The position numbers were made by a program, and so were the translations under genes. A stretch of DNA of 41,181 nt from Herminiimonas sp. (GTDB lineage: Bacteria > Pseudomonadota > Gammaproteobacteria > Burkholderiales > Burkholderiaceae): contig JACMQD010000063.1 of NCBI GenBank assembly GCA_014377155.1, positions 1 through 41,181 of the forward strand, written 5' to 3'. This document shows positions 10,241 through 20,546 of this stretch, piece by piece (the stretch's first letter is position 1; the number at the start of each line of letters is the position of its first letter). The notes below the pieces were generated by a model. It was not told where the DNA came from. It was given only the letters and a program-made list of their open reading frames with translations, and searched no databases.

Positions 10241-12019
10241 GTGGCAGCAATTAAATCCGCAATTCCTTCACGTCGCTTCGACGCCGTCATCATCGGCGCC
10301 GGCGGCTCCGGCATGCGCGCATCATTGCAACTGGCCGAAGCCGGCCTCAATGTCGCCGTACTGTCGAAAGTCTTTCCGACTCGATCGCACACGGTTGCCG
10401 CACAAGGCGGCATCGGTGCGTCGCTCGGTAACATGTCCGAGGACAACTGGTACTGGCACATGTTCGATACCATCAAGGGTTCCGATTATCTCGGTGACCA
10501 GGATGCAATCGAGTTCATGTGTCGCGAGGCGCCCAAGGTAGTCTACGAGCTGGAACACTTCGGCATGCCGTTCGACCGCAATCCTGACGGCACGATTTAT
10601 CAGCGCCCTTTCGGTGGCCATACGGCCAATTTCGGCGAAAAGCCCGTACAGCGCGCTTGCGCCGCAGCCGACCGTACCGGACACGCTTTGCTGCATACGC
10701 TGTATCAGCGAAACGTTCGCGCCAAAACCCATTTCTATGTCGAGTGGATGGCGATCGACCTGGTGCGCGATGCCGAAGGTGATGTCACCGGCGTGGTAGC
10801 AATGGAAATGGAAACCGGCGACGTCATGATCCTCGAAGCCAAGACGACGGTTTTCGCCACTGGTGGCGCCGGCCGCATCTGGGCAGCATCGACCAATGCT
10901 TTCATCAATACCGGTGACGGCATGGGCATGGCGGCGCGTGCCGGCCTGCCTCTCGAAGACATGGAGTTCTGGCAGTTCCATCCGACCGGCGTGGCCGGTG
11001 CGGGCGTACTGATTACCGAAGGCGTGCGCGGCGAGGGTGGTATTCTCGTCAACAGCGAGGGTGAGCGTTTCATGGAGCGCTATGCACCGACCTTGAAGGA
11101 TCTGGCGCCGCGCGACTTCGTGTCACGTTCGATGGACCAGGAAATCAAGGAAGGCCGCGGCTGTGGTCCGAACAAGGATCACGTGCTGTTGGACCTGCGC
11201 CACATCGGCGCCGAGACCATCCAGAAGCGTTTGCCGTCGATCCTCGAAATCGCCCACAAATTCGCCAACGTCGATGCGACCAAGGAACCGATCCCGGTCG
11301 TGCCGACCATCCATTACCAGATGGGCGGCATTCCGACCAACATTCACGGCCAGGTTGTCGCGCCTAAAAATGGCAATCCGAACGAAGTCGTCAACGGTCT
11401 CTATGCCATCGGCGAATGCGCGTGCGTTTCGGTACATGGCGCCAATCGCCTCGGTACCAATTCGCTGCTCGATCTGCTGGTGTTCGGTCGTGCTGCGGGC
11501 AATCACATTGTCGCCAGCAATCTCAAGCAGAAGGAAAACAAGCCTTTGCGTGCTGATGCTGCCGACCTGGCACTGTCGCGCCTGGCGAAGCTGGAAAGCA
11601 GCACCGGTTCCGAGCGTGTGCAGGATGTCGCCAACGACATCCGCGCGACGATGCAGCATTATTGCGGCGTGTTCCGTACCGACGAACTGCTGCAGGGCGG
11701 CTACAAGAAGATCATGGAACTCGACGAGCGGCGCAAGCACGTATCGTTCAAAGACAAGTCCAAGGTTTTCAACACAGCGCGCGTCGAAGCCCTGGAACTC
11801 GACAACCTGATCGAAACCGCGAAGGCGACCATCACGTCGGCTGCCGCGCGCAAAGAGTCTCGTGGCGCGCACGCGCATCGAGACTTCGAATTGCGTGACG
11901 ACGTCAACTGGATGAAGCACTCGTTGTACTACTCCGAAGGCAACCGCCTCGACTACAAACCGGTGAACCTGACCCCGCTGACCGTCGAGAGCTTCAAGCC
12001 CAAAGCACGTACTTTCTAA
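10241..12019 (+). CDS. sdhA: Succinate dehydrogenase flavoprotein subunit
   Basis: Catalytic subunit of complex II, oxidising succinate to fumarate with covalent FAD on the cytosolic face. It has 592 residues against 588 in E. coli. GAGGSG (19-24) binds FAD; H50 in [10 protein letters not shown] is the expected covalent FAD attachment residue. Active-site stretches HPTGVAG, RGEGG and [10 protein letters not shown] are present. The start is a GTG at 10241, two bases past sdhD, with GGAG 9 bases upstream. The frame is open back to 10052 inside sdhD, but the homology begins at the GTG. A non-ATG start inside an otherwise tightly coupled operon may set subunit ratio (inference). Confidence 0.96.
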   Translation: MAAIKSAIPSRRFDAVIIGAGGSGMRASLQLAEAGLNVAVLSKVFPTRSHTVAAQGGIGASLGNMSEDNWYWHMFDTIKGSDYLGDQDAIEFMCREAPKVVYELEHFGMPFDRNPDGTIYQRPFGGHTANFGEKPVQRACAAADRTGHALLHTLYQRNVRAKTHFYVEWMAIDLVRDAEGDVTGVVAMEMETGDVMILEAKTTVFATGGAGRIWAASTNAFINTGDGMGMAARAGLPLEDMEFWQFHPTGVAGAGVLITEGVRGEGGILVNSEGERFMERYAPTLKDLAPRDFVSRSMDQEIKEGRGCGPNKDHVLLDLRHIGAETIQKRLPSILEIAHKFANVDATKEPIPVVPTIHYQMGGIPTNIHGQVVAPKNGNPNEVVNGLYAIGECACVSVHGANRLGTNSLLDLLVFGRAAGNHIVASNLKQKENKPLRADAADLALSRLAKLESSTGSERVQDVANDIRATMQHYCGVFRTDELLQGGYKKIMELDERRKHVSFKDKSKVFNTARVEALELDNLIETAKATITSAAARKESRGAHAHRDFELRDDVNWMKHSLYYSEGNRLDYKPVNLTPLTVESFKPKARTF

Positions 12020-12031
12020 TAAGGTAGCACC

Positions 12032-12742
12032 ATGCCACGCACCATGAAATTTCAGATCTACCGCTACAATCCGGACACGGATGCGAAGCCGTACATGCAA
12101 GACCTGACTGTCGAATTGCAGGACACCGACAAAATGTTGCTTGATGCGCTACAGCGCATCAAGGCCGACGTCGATGATTCGCTGACGCTGCGCCGCTCAT
12201 GCCGGGAAGGTGTGTGCGGTTCGGATGCCATGAACATCAACGGCAAGAACGGCTTGGCTTGCACCACCAATCTCAATGAGTTGAAAGAGCCGATCGTGCT
12301 GCGACCGTTGCCGGGCCTGCCTGTCATTCGCGACCTCATCGTCGACATGACTCAGTTCTTCAAGCAATACAACTCGATCAAACCGTTCTTGATCAATACT
12401 ACGATTCCGCCCGAGAAGGAGCGGCTGCAGTCGCCCGCAGAACGCGAAGAACTCGACGGTTTGTACGAGTGCATCCTGTGCGCATGCTGTTCGACTTCCT
12501 GCCCGTCGTTCTGGTGGAATCCCGATAAATTCGTCGGTCCGGCCGGACTGCTGCAAGCATATCGATTCATCGCTGACAGCCGCGACGAGGCGACCAACGA
12601 ACGTCTTGATAATCTGGAAGATCCGTATCGTTTGTTCCGCTGCCATACGATCATGAATTGTGTCGACGTCTGTCCGAAGAACCTCAATCCTGCACGCGCA
12701 ATCGGCAAGATCAAGGAACTGATGGTGCGGCGCGCCGTATAA
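12032..12742 (+). CDS. sdhB: Succinate dehydrogenase iron-sulfur subunit
   Basis: Electron-transfer subunit of complex II. The 236-residue protein has the plant-ferredoxin-like [2Fe-2S] site C57, C62, D65 and C77; the Asp in the third place is the same as in E. coli. The second domain holds the cysteine groups for [4Fe-4S] and [3Fe-4S] (C147, C150, C153, C157, C204, C210, C214). The ATG at 12032 has AAGGT upstream; a second ATG at 12044 is possible. It ends sdhCDAB, with a long hairpin starting six bases after the stop. Confidence 0.96.
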   Translation: MPRTMKFQIYRYNPDTDAKPYMQDLTVELQDTDKMLLDALQRIKADVDDSLTLRRSCREGVCGSDAMNINGKNGLACTTNLNELKEPIVLRPLPGLPVIRDLIVDMTQFFKQYNSIKPFLINTTIPPEKERLQSPAEREELDGLYECILCACCSTSCPSFWWNPDKFVGPAGLLQAYRFIADSRDEATNERLDNLEDPYRLFRCHTIMNCVDVCPKNLNPARAIGKIKELMVRRAV

Positions 12743-12748
12743 GTTTGA

Positions 12749-12782
12749 GCGGACTCAGGATCGAAGCCGATCCGGAGTCCGC
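12749..12782 (+). other. Long near-perfect hairpin after sdhB
   Basis: GCGGACTC (12749-12756) pairs with GAGTCCGC (12775-12782), and GGATCG (12758-12763) with CGATCC (12768-12773). This leaves one A/G mismatch and an AAGC tetraloop: 14 base pairs in 34 bases. Only a weak T stretch (GGTTTTCC) follows, so it may be a partial terminator, an mRNA processing site or a 3'-end stabiliser separating sdhCDAB from sdhE-gltA. Confidence 0.6.
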
Positions 12783-12883
12783 GTCATGGTTTTCCGAACG
12801 CATGGTGCGTGCAGGATGAATGAACCGGTAGCAGGTGCATCGTGTTTTGATTGACCTGCTGCCAAATTCCCGAATGTGAACCG

Positions 12884-13153
12884 ATGCCACTTACCCATCA
12901 AGCCGACCCCATCAAGCGCACCCGTTTGCGCTGGCGCGCGCGTCGCGGATTGCTTGAAAACGACATCCTGGTTACCCGATTTCTCGATGCGCACGAAGAA
13001 ACGCTCACCGATGAGGAGGTCGATGCGTTTTCCCGCCTGCTGGATTTGCCGGATAACGATTTGATGGATCTGCTGCTTTCGCGGAAGGAACCGCAAGGCG
13101 AAGTCGATTTGCCCGACGTCCACGCGTTGTTGATTAAATTGCGTGCTGCCTGA
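12884..13153 (+). CDS. sdhE: SdhE (YgfY/DUF339) FAD assembly factor
   Basis: Small cytosolic factor that promotes covalent flavin attachment to SdhA (family knowledge). The 89-residue protein carries the family motif RRGLLEND (about residues 21-28) with the conserved Arg-Gly-x-x-Glu core. A four-helix-type remainder follows, including FLDAHEETLTDEE and LLDLPDNDLMD. The ATG at 12884 gives the normal length; the Shine-Dalgarno sequence is weak. It lies between sdhB and gltA, the usual place in beta-proteobacteria, 141 bases after sdhB with a hairpin in the gap. Confidence 0.92.
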   Translation: MPLTHQADPIKRTRLRWRARRGLLENDILVTRFLDAHEETLTDEEVDAFSRLLDLPDNDLMDLLLSRKEPQGEVDLPDVHALLIKLRAA

Positions 13154-13245
13154 ACAGTTCCTGGAACCGGGCACGTTAAATTTTTAGATGTCCTTGCAAT
13201 TTTGTTTTATTTTTCGACTTACCCTGCTCACTAGAAGGAAGAGCC

Positions 13246-14550
13246 ATGACCAATTCTGATACCAAAGCCACGCTATCGTTTTCCGACGGTAGTCCATCGA
13301 TCGATTTTCCGATTTATAAAGGAACAGTCGGTCCGGACGTCATCGATATCCGCAAGCTGTACGGCACGACCGGGAAATTTACCTACGATCCTGGTTTCAT
13401 GTCCACTGCCGCCTGTAATTCGTCGATTACGTACATCGATGGCGACAAAGGCGAACTGCTGTATCGCGGTTACCCGATCGAGCAGCTGGCAGTCAATTGC
13501 GATTTCCTCGAAACGTGTTTTCTGCTACTCAATGGCGACTTGCCTAATGAAGCGGCCAAGGAAAAATTCGTCAAGACCGTGACCAACCACACCATGGTGC
13601 ACGAGCAGATGCAGTTCTTCTTCCGTGGCTTTCGCCGCGATGCGCATCCGATGTCGGTTCTGGTCGGAACCGTCGGCGCGCTGGCGTCGTTCTATCATGA
13701 CTCGCTCGACATCAATGACCCGCATCACCGCGAAGTATCGGCAATCCGCCTGATCGCCAAAATGCCGACACTGGTCGCGATGGCCTATAAATATTCGGTC
13801 GGCCAGCCGTTCGTGTACCCGCGCAACGACTTGTCGTACAGCGCCAATTTCATGCACATGATGTTTTCGACGCCATGTGAGGAGTACAAGACTAACGACG
13901 TTCTGGTGCGCGCATTGGATCGTATTTTGATCCTGCACGCGGACCACGAACAGAACGCGTCGACCTCGACGGTGCGCCTGTCGGGTTCGAGCGGCGCCAA
14001 TCCGTTCGCCTGTATCGCCGCCGGTATCGCCTGCCTCTGGGGCCCGGCGCACGGTGGCGCCAATGAAGCAGCGCTCAATATGCTCAAGGAAATCGGTTCG
14101 GTCGATAACATTCCCGAGTTCGTCAAGCAGGTCAAGGACAAGAACTCCGGCGTGAAGTTGATGGGTTTCGGTCACCGTGTCTACAAGAATTACGATCCGC
14201 GCGCCAAGCTGATGCGCGAAACATGCTACGAAGTGCTGAACGAACTGGGTTTGAAAGACGACCCGTTGTTCAAGCTGGCAATGGCACTGGAAAAGGTCGC
14301 GCTCGAGGACGAATACTTCGTTTCGCGCAAGCTCTATCCGAACGTTGATTTCTACTCGGGCATCGTGCAATCGGCGCTGGGTATTCCGGTATCGCTGTTT
14401 ACCGGTATCTTCGCGATGGCGCGCACTGTTGGCTGGATCGCGCAGTGGAACGAAATGATTTCGGACCCGGAACAAAAGATCGGCCGTCCTCGTCAGCTCT
14501 TTATCGGTTCGCCGACACGCGACGTGCCGGCGATTGCCAATCGCGGATAA
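13246..14550 (+). CDS. gltA: Citrate synthase (type II)
   Basis: Condenses oxaloacetate and acetyl-CoA to citrate. The 434-residue product matches the hexameric, NADH-sensitive type II enzymes (427 in E. coli). The catalytic triad can be placed: H269 (GPAHGGANE), H310 (GHRVYKN) and D368 (NVDFYSG). The N-terminal beta-rich segment of about 60 residues typical of the type II form is present. AGAAGGAAGAG precedes the ATG. An intrinsic terminator follows, so sucA has a separate promoter. Whether gltA is read from the sdh promoter or its own AT-rich upstream region (13170-13240) cannot be decided. Confidence 0.97.
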   Translation: MTNSDTKATLSFSDGSPSIDFPIYKGTVGPDVIDIRKLYGTTGKFTYDPGFMSTAACNSSITYIDGDKGELLYRGYPIEQLAVNCDFLETCFLLLNGDLPNEAAKEKFVKTVTNHTMVHEQMQFFFRGFRRDAHPMSVLVGTVGALASFYHDSLDINDPHHREVSAIRLIAKMPTLVAMAYKYSVGQPFVYPRNDLSYSANFMHMMFSTPCEEYKTNDVLVRALDRILILHADHEQNASTSTVRLSGSSGANPFACIAAGIACLWGPAHGGANEAALNMLKEIGSVDNIPEFVKQVKDKNSGVKLMGFGHRVYKNYDPRAKLMRETCYEVLNELGLKDDPLFKLAMALEKVALEDEYFVSRKLYPNVDFYSGIVQSALGIPVSLFTGIFAMARTVGWIAQWNEMISDPEQKIGRPRQLFIGSPTRDVPAIANRG

Positions 14551-14585
14551 GCAGCAGGCGATTGCACTTCGTAAGCTTTGTTGAG

Positions 14586-14618
14586 AAAAAAAGCGGGCCT
14601 TCGTGGTCCGCTTTTTTT
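14586..14618 (+). terminator. Rho-independent terminator after gltA
   Basis: GCGGGCC (14593-14599) pairs with GGTCCGC (14605-14611), with one G-U pair and loop TTCGT. The stem is flanked by seven A before and seven T after. It can work in both directions, but the only adjacent gene end is gltA. Confidence 0.9.
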
Positions 14619-14657
14619 ATCGGCAAAGTTAAATATGCTATTCTCTCGTTGCAATTC

Positions 14658-14681
14658 GTGCCTGCCCCATTGGACAGGCAC
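14658..14681. promoter_or_regulatory. Inverted repeat upstream of sucA
   Basis: GTGCCTG (14658-14664) and CAGGCAC (14675-14681) form a 7-bp inverted repeat around a 10-base centre. A second symmetric site, GGTTAA-G-TTAACC, lies at 14763-14775, 37 bases before the sucA start. Neither has a T run. They may be protein-binding sites or leader-RNA structure; no regulator can be named. Confidence 0.35.
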
Positions 14682-14811
14682 ATAATGTCAGGCCCCGTCA
14701 GAAAAAGTCCTTCCCCACAACTTGATGTGCAATCCGCTAACCGGTCAGGCCGTGTCGCGGAAGGTTAAGTTAACCCGCTAATCTCGCGAAACGCGAAGAA
14801 AGGTGCGCAGT

Positions 14812-17667
14812 ATGATGCAGCAATACCAGGCCAACTCCTATTTGTTCGGAGGCAATGCGCCGTACGTCGAAGAACTCTACGAAACCTACCTGGATAATCC
14901 AGGCGCGGTGCCCGACAATTGGCGCGCCTATTTCGACGCCATGCAGCACGTTCCTGCCGGCGATGGCTCCAGCAAACCCGACGTGGCGCATGCGCCCGTG
15001 GTGGCGTCGTTCGCAGAGCGTGCCAAGCAAGGTCCGATCCGGACCATTAGCGCGTCGGCCGATGCCGAAATGGGCCGCAAGCGCGTCGCTGTCACGCAAC
15101 TGATCGCCGCTTATAGATTCCTTGGCAACAACTGGGCTAATCTCGACCCGCTGCAGCGACAGGAACGCCCGGCCATCCCCGAACTCGAAGCCGCTTCGTA
15201 TGGTTTTACCGATGCCGACATGGACATCGTGTTCAATATCAGCAATACCTACTTCGGCACTGAAACGTCGACGCTACGCGATTTGCTCAACGCGCTGCGC
15301 GATACCTATTGCCGCTCGATCGGTGCCGAATTCATGTACATCAGCGATCCGGCGCAAAAGCGCTGGATGCAGGAAAAACTGGAATCGATCCGTTCGACAC
15401 CGAGCTTTTCGGCCGACAAGAAAAAAGACATCCTCGATCGCCTGACCGCGGCCGAAGGTCTCGAACGCTATCTGCACACCAAGTACGTCGGCCAGAAGCG
15501 TTTTTCGCTCGAAGGCAGTGAAAGCTTTATCGCCTCGCTCGACGAAACGATCCAGCGTGCCGGTGAAAAAGGCGTGCAGGAAATCGTCATCGGCATGGCC
15601 CATCGCGGCCGTCTCAATGTGCTGGTCAACATCCTGGGCAAGACGCCGCAGGAACTGTTCTCCGAATTCGAAGGCAAGCATGCCGACGACCTGCCAGCCG
15701 GCGACGTCAAGTATCACCAAGGTTTTTCATCCGACATCACCACGCCAGGCGGCCCGGTCCATCTGTCGCTGGCATTCAATCCGTCTCATCTGGAGATCGT
15801 CAATCCAGTGGTAGAAGGTTCGGTCAAGGCCCGCATGGAACGTCGCGGCGACAAGGACGGCTCGCAAGTCCTGCCGATTCTGGTGCACGGTGATGCCGCG
15901 TTCGCAGGGCAGGGCGTCGTGATGGAAACCCTCAACCTGGCCCAAACCCGCGGTTACGGTACCGGCGGCACGGTCCACATCGTGATCAACAACCAGATCG
16001 GTTTCACCACGTCCGACCCGCGCGATTCACGCTCGACGCTGTATTGCTCGGACGTCGTCAAGATGATCGAGGCGCCGGTACTGCACGTCAATGGCGATGA
16101 CCCGGAAGCCGTGGTACTGGCGACGCAACTAGCGCTCGACTATCGCATCGAGTTCAAGAAAGACATCGTCGTCGACATCATCTGCTACCGCAAGCTGGGT
16201 CACAACGAGCAGGACACGCCGGCGCTGACGCAGCCGCTGATGTACAAAAAGATCGGCCAGCATCCCGGCACGCGCAAGCTGTATGCCGACAAGCTGGTCG
16301 CGCAGGGCACCATCCCGGCCGAGGCTGGCGACGAAATGGTCAAGGCATTCCGCGATGCGATGGATGCCGGACGCCATACGATCGATCCGGTCATTTCCAA
16401 CTTCAAGAGCAAGTACGCAGTCGACTGGATGCCGTTTCTCAACCGCAAGTGGACCGATGCCGCCGACACGGCGGTACCACTGGCGGAACTGAAGCGACTG
16501 GCAACCCGGATCACCACCATTCCTGAAGATTTCAAGGTTCATTCGCTAGTTGAAAAAGTCATCGGCGATCGAGCATCGATGGGTCGCGGCGAACTCAATC
16601 TCGACTGGGGCATGGGCGAGCACCTGGCGTATGCCTCGCTGGTCGCGTCGGGCTATGCGATTCGCATGACCGGACAAGATGCCGGCCGCGGGACGTTCGT
16701 GCATCGTCATGCCGTTCTGCATGATCAGAATCGCGAACGCTGGGATGCCGGATCGTATGTGCCGTTGCAAAACGTGTCGGAACAGCAGGCGCCGTTTACG
16801 ATTATCGACTCGGTGCTCTCCGAGGAAGCCGTGCTGGCATTCGAATACGGCTATTCGACTGCGGAGCCGAACACGCTGACGATCTGGGAAGCCCAGTTCG
16901 GCGATTTCGCCAACGGCGCGCAGGTTGTCATCGACCAGTTCATCAGTTCCGGCGAAGTCAAGTGGGGTCGTGCCTCCGGTCTGGTATTGATGCTGCCGCA
17001 CGGTTATGAAGGGCAAGGCCCCGAGCACTCGTCGGCACGTCTCGAGCGCTTCCTGCAACTGTGCGCCGACAACAACATGCAAGTGGTCCAGCCAACCACC
17101 GCTTCGCAGATTTTCCATCTGCTGCGTCGCCAGATGATCCGCCTGTTCCGCAAGCCGCTGGTGATCATGACGCCGAAGTCGCTGCTGCGTAACAAGGATG
17201 CCGGATCGCCTTTGTCGGACTTGGCGAAAGGGTCGTTCCAGACCGTCATCGGTGAAGTCGACGAGAAAATCGACGCCAAGAAAATCAAGCGTGTGATCGC
17301 CTGTTCCGGCAAGGTCTACTACGACCTGGTCAACGCGCGCAAAGAGCGAGGCCAGAGCGATACGGCCATCATCCGTATCGAACAGTTGTATCCGTTCCCG
17401 CACAAGGCGTTGACGGCCGAACTGAAGAAATTCCCGAACTTTGCCGAACTGGTGTGGACGCAGGACGAGCCACAAAACCAGGGACCATGGTTCCAGATTC
17501 AGCACAACATCTTCGAAAATCTCGACGACGGCCAGAAGCTGGCGTATGCAGGTCGTCCGGCCAGTGCCTCGCCTGCGGTGGGATATTACGACAAACACTA
17601 TGCGCAGCAAAAAGCCCTGATCGATACCGCCTTTTCAAAGCTCAAGGGCTTTGTCCTGACTAAATAA
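14812..17667 (+). CDS. sucA: 2-oxoglutarate dehydrogenase E1 component
   Basis: Thiamine-diphosphate-dependent decarboxylase of the 2-oxoglutarate dehydrogenase complex. It has 951 residues, close to the usual 930-960. The N-terminus has NSYLFGGNAPYVEELYE and the E2-binding region. Catalytic stretches include GMAHRGRLNVL, the GDAAFAGQG cofactor loop and VINNQIGFTTSDP; the C-terminal half ends with the transketolase-type domains (SSARLERFLQL, PKSLLRN). AAGAAAGG precedes the tandem ATG at 14812/14815; the in-frame GTG at 14803 is too close to that site. The gene starts the sucA-odhB-lpdA unit and follows the gltA terminator by about 190 bases. Confidence 0.96.
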   Translation: MMQQYQANSYLFGGNAPYVEELYETYLDNPGAVPDNWRAYFDAMQHVPAGDGSSKPDVAHAPVVASFAERAKQGPIRTISASADAEMGRKRVAVTQLIAAYRFLGNNWANLDPLQRQERPAIPELEAASYGFTDADMDIVFNISNTYFGTETSTLRDLLNALRDTYCRSIGAEFMYISDPAQKRWMQEKLESIRSTPSFSADKKKDILDRLTAAEGLERYLHTKYVGQKRFSLEGSESFIASLDETIQRAGEKGVQEIVIGMAHRGRLNVLVNILGKTPQELFSEFEGKHADDLPAGDVKYHQGFSSDITTPGGPVHLSLAFNPSHLEIVNPVVEGSVKARMERRGDKDGSQVLPILVHGDAAFAGQGVVMETLNLAQTRGYGTGGTVHIVINNQIGFTTSDPRDSRSTLYCSDVVKMIEAPVLHVNGDDPEAVVLATQLALDYRIEFKKDIVVDIICYRKLGHNEQDTPALTQPLMYKKIGQHPGTRKLYADKLVAQGTIPAEAGDEMVKAFRDAMDAGRHTIDPVISNFKSKYAVDWMPFLNRKWTDAADTAVPLAELKRLATRITTIPEDFKVHSLVEKVIGDRASMGRGELNLDWGMGEHLAYASLVASGYAIRMTGQDAGRGTFVHRHAVLHDQNRERWDAGSYVPLQNVSEQQAPFTIIDSVLSEEAVLAFEYGYSTAEPNTLTIWEAQFGDFANGAQVVIDQFISSGEVKWGRASGLVLMLPHGYEGQGPEHSSARLERFLQLCADNNMQVVQPTTASQIFHLLRRQMIRLFRKPLVIMTPKSLLRNKDAGSPLSDLAKGSFQTVIGEVDEKIDAKKIKRVIACSGKVYYDLVNARKERGQSDTAIIRIEQLYPFPHKALTAELKKFPNFAELVWTQDEPQNQGPWFQIQHNIFENLDDGQKLAYAGRPASASPAVGYYDKHYAQQKALIDTAFSKLKGFVLTK

Positions 17668-17729
17668 AGACCCGGCGGTGAACTAGAAACTGGTTCGCCG
17701 CACGAACCACCCGATACGGAGAGAGTTAC

Positions 17730-19022
17730 ATGGCAATTATTGAAGTAAAAGTACCGCAGTTGTCCGAGTCCGTCGCTGAGGCGACCCTGCTGCAGTGGCA
17801 CAAGAAAGTCGGCGATCCGGTCGCCCGCGACGAGAACCTGATCGACATCGAAACTGACAAGGTCGTGCTGGAGTTGCCGGCGCCTGCTGACGGCGTGATT
17901 ACCCAACTGGTCAAAGCCGATGGCGCAACCGTGGTCGCCGGCGAAATCATCGCCATCATCGATACCGATGCCTCTGCTAAAGTCAGTCCGATGGAAGTGA
18001 CATCGCTGCCGGTGCCCGAGCTCGGGTCCGCCGCCGCCACGCCGGATCCGGTTGCCGCTGCGATTTCGGCCATGGGTTCCAAAGCCGCTGCCGGTATCGC
18101 CATGCCCGCCGCTGCCAAGATTTTGGCCGACAACAAAATGAGCACGACCGATGTCCAGGGCACCGGCAAGGATGGTCGCGTGACCAAGGGCGACGTACTC
18201 GGCGCGCTTGATACCAAGGCCGTATCGGCCAAGGGACCGACAATGCCTGTGCCGCCACCTGCCGCGACACCGAAGCCGGCGTTGCAGCAGGTTGCACCGC
18301 CGCCGACGTTCGACTTGGGTAACCGCCCCGAAGAACGCGTGCCGATGAGCCGTCTGCGTGCCCGCATCGCTGAGCGTCTGGTTCAGTCGCAATCGACCAA
18401 CGCCATTCTGACGACCTTCAATGAAGTCAACATGCAGCCGGTGATCGACTTGCGCAACAAGTACAAGGACAAGTTCGAGAAGGAACACGGCGTCAAGCTG
18501 GGGTTCATGTCGTTCTTCGTCAAGGCGGCCGTGGCCGCGTTGAAGAAATATCCGATCATCAATGCATCGGTCGACGGCAATGACATCGTCTACCATGGTT
18601 ACTTCGACATCGGTATCGCAGTCGGTTCGCCGCGCGGCCTGGTCGTGCCGATCTTGCGCAATGTCGATCAGATGTCGATTGCGGACATCGAAAAGAAGGT
18701 CGGTGAATTCGGTGCCAAGGCCAAGGAAGGCAAGCTGACCCTGGATGACCTGACCGGTGGTACGTTCTCGATTTCGAATGGCGGCACGTTCGGCTCGATG
18801 TTGTCGACGCCGATCATCAACCCGCCGCAATCGGCGATCCTGGGTGTTCATGCGACCAAGGATCGGGCAGTCGTCGAAAACGGCCAAATCGTCATTCGTC
18901 CGATGAATTATCTTGCCATGTCCTACGATCACCGCATCATCGACGGCCGCGAAGCGGTTCTCGGTCTGGTGGCGATGAAGGAAGCGCTGGAAGATCCGGC
19001 GCGCCTGCTGCTGGATCTGTAA
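17730..19022 (+). CDS. odhB: 2-oxoglutarate dehydrogenase E2 (dihydrolipoyl succinyltransferase)
   Basis: Core of the 2-oxoglutarate dehydrogenase complex; it transfers the succinyl group from E1 to CoA. The 430-residue protein has one lipoyl domain (1-77) with the lipoylated K44 in IETDKVVLE, and an Ala/Pro-rich linker. A peripheral subunit-binding domain (about 118-155, [13 protein letters not shown]) follows, after which comes a second linker and the acyltransferase core. Catalytic H401 and D405 lie in the DHRIIDGRE motif. GGAGAGAG precedes the ATG. It is also called sucB. It follows sucA by 62 bases and precedes lpdA by 87 bases that contain a stable hairpin. Confidence 0.96.
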   Translation: MAIIEVKVPQLSESVAEATLLQWHKKVGDPVARDENLIDIETDKVVLELPAPADGVITQLVKADGATVVAGEIIAIIDTDASAKVSPMEVTSLPVPELGSAAATPDPVAAAISAMGSKAAAGIAMPAAAKILADNKMSTTDVQGTGKDGRVTKGDVLGALDTKAVSAKGPTMPVPPPAATPKPALQQVAPPPTFDLGNRPEERVPMSRLRARIAERLVQSQSTNAILTTFNEVNMQPVIDLRNKYKDKFEKEHGVKLGFMSFFVKAAVAALKKYPIINASVDGNDIVYHGYFDIGIAVGSPRGLVVPILRNVDQMSIADIEKKVGEFGAKAKEGKLTLDDLTGGTFSISNGGTFGSMLSTPIINPPQSAILGVHATKDRAVVENGQIVIRPMNYLAMSYDHRIIDGREAVLGLVAMKEALEDPARLLLDL

Positions 19023-19038
19023 AAGTCGAACGAGCGGG

Positions 19039-19079
19039 CGTGAAGGCCAGACAGCAACAGCGTTTGCATGGCCTTCACG
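19039..19079 (+). other. 10-bp stem hairpin between odhB and lpdA
   Basis: CGTGAAGGCC (19039-19048) is perfectly complementary to GGCCTTCACG (19070-19079) around a 21-base loop. No T run follows. It is probably an mRNA structure that tunes stability or expression of lpdA relative to sucA-odhB. Confidence 0.55.
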
Positions 19080-19109
19080 TACCGGTTATCAGTCTAAATA
19101 GGTTGGGAT

Positions 19110-20537
19110 ATGTCGAAAAATTTTGATGTTGTCGTCATCGGCGGTGGGCCTGGCGGATATATTGCAGCGATCCGTGCTGCGCAGTTGGGTTTCAGTGTGG
19201 CCTGTGTTGACGAGTGGAAAAATGCAACAGGCGGGCCGGCACTGGGTGGCACCTGTACCAACGTCGGCTGCATTCCGTCCAAAGCGCTGCTGCAGTCGTC
19301 CGAACATTTTGAACATGCGGGACATGCGTTTGCCGAGCACGGGATCGATGTGCAAGGCCTGTCACTCAATTTGGGGCAGATGTTGGCGCGCAAGGATAAC
19401 GTCGTCAAGCAGAATAATGACGGCATCATTTATTTGTTCAAGAAGAACAAGGTGGCGTTCTTTCATGGTCGCGCCTCGTTCGTCAAAGGCGATGCCGCGT
19501 CGTACGAACTGAAGGTAAACGGCGCGGCCGACGAATCCCTCATCGCCAAGCATGTCGTCATCGCGACGGGTTCCAATGCACGTGAATTGCCGGGCACGCC
19601 GTTCGATGAAAAACTGATTCTCTCCAATAGCGGCGCGCTCGCCATCGAAGGTGTGCCTGCACGCCTGGGCGTCATCGGCGCCGGCGTGATCGGCCTCGAG
19701 ATGGGCAGCGTATGGCGCCGTCTGGGCGCCACTGTCACCGTGCTCGAAGCGTTGCCGACCTTTCTCGGCGGGGTCGATGAGCAAATTGCCAAGGAAGCAC
19801 ACAAGCTGTTCGTCAAGCAGGGCCTGCACATCAATCTGGGCGTCAAGATCGGCGCGATTGCCGTCGGCGCGAACGACGTCACCGTCGACTATGTCGACAA
19901 TGCCGGCGCTGCCCAGAAAGCTATTTTCGACAAGCTCATCGTCTCGATCGGCCGGGTTCCCAACACGATCGGCCTGAATGGCGAAGCCGTAGGCCTCACG
20001 CTCGACGAGCGCGGCTTCGTCGCCGTCGATGGCGAGTGCAAGACCAACTTGCCCAACGTGTGGGCGGTCGGCGACGTCGTGCGCGGTCCGATGCTGGCGC
20101 ACAAGGCGGAAGAAGAGGGCGTGGCGGTCGCAGAGCGTATCGCCGGACAGCACGGCCATGTCAATTTCAACACCGTGCCATGGGTAATCTACACGTCACC
20201 GGAAATCGCGTGGGTCGGCAAGAACGAGCAGCAACTGAAAGCCGACGGCGTCGCCTACAAGGCCGGCACCTTCCCGTTCATGGCCAATGGCCGCGCGCGC
20301 GCACTAGGCGATACCTCGGGTATGGTCAAGTTTCTGGCCGACGCCAAGACCGATGAAATCCTCGGCGTCCACATCGTCGGCCCGATGGCGTCGGAGCTGA
20401 TCTCGGAAGCAGTCGTAGCGATGGAATTCCGTGCATCATCGGAAGACATTGCGCGTATCTGCCACGCGCATCCATCCTTGTCGGAAGCGACCAAGGAAGC
20501 GGCGCTGGCGGTAGACAAGCGGTCGCTCAATTTCTAG
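19110..20537 (+). CDS. lpdA: Dihydrolipoyl dehydrogenase (E3)
   Basis: FAD disulphide oxidoreductase that re-oxidises the lipoyl groups of E2 with NAD+. The 475-residue protein has GGGPGG (11-16) for FAD and the redox-active C49 and C54 in GTCTNVGC. It also has a second Rossmann motif [11 protein letters not shown] for NAD, and the C-terminal His-Glu pair H454/E459 in HAHPSLSEA from the partner subunit's active site. The start at 19110 has AGG a short distance upstream. Its place after odhB marks it as the E3 of the 2-oxoglutarate complex, though it may also serve other complexes. Confidence 0.96.
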   Translation: MSKNFDVVVIGGGPGGYIAAIRAAQLGFSVACVDEWKNATGGPALGGTCTNVGCIPSKALLQSSEHFEHAGHAFAEHGIDVQGLSLNLGQMLARKDNVVKQNNDGIIYLFKKNKVAFFHGRASFVKGDAASYELKVNGAADESLIAKHVVIATGSNARELPGTPFDEKLILSNSGALAIEGVPARLGVIGAGVIGLEMGSVWRRLGATVTVLEALPTFLGGVDEQIAKEAHKLFVKQGLHINLGVKIGAIAVGANDVTVDYVDNAGAAQKAIFDKLIVSIGRVPNTIGLNGEAVGLTLDERGFVAVDGECKTNLPNVWAVGDVVRGPMLAHKAEEEGVAVAERIAGQHGHVNFNTVPWVIYTSPEIAWVGKNEQQLKADGVAYKAGTFPFMANGRARALGDTSGMVKFLADAKTDEILGVHIVGPMASELISEAVVAMEFRASSEDIARICHAHPSLSEATKEAALAVDKRSLNF

Positions 20538-20546
20538 AAGCAGGTC

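Noticed and set aside
13525..14475. 316-codon minus-strand frame inside gltA
   Set aside because: Same reason; it fully overlaps citrate synthase and has no recognisable domain.
17598..18932. 444-codon minus-strand frame across odhB
   Set aside because: Antisense to a certain gene, with composition (Arg, Asp, His rich) typical of reverse-strand shadows in GC-rich DNA.
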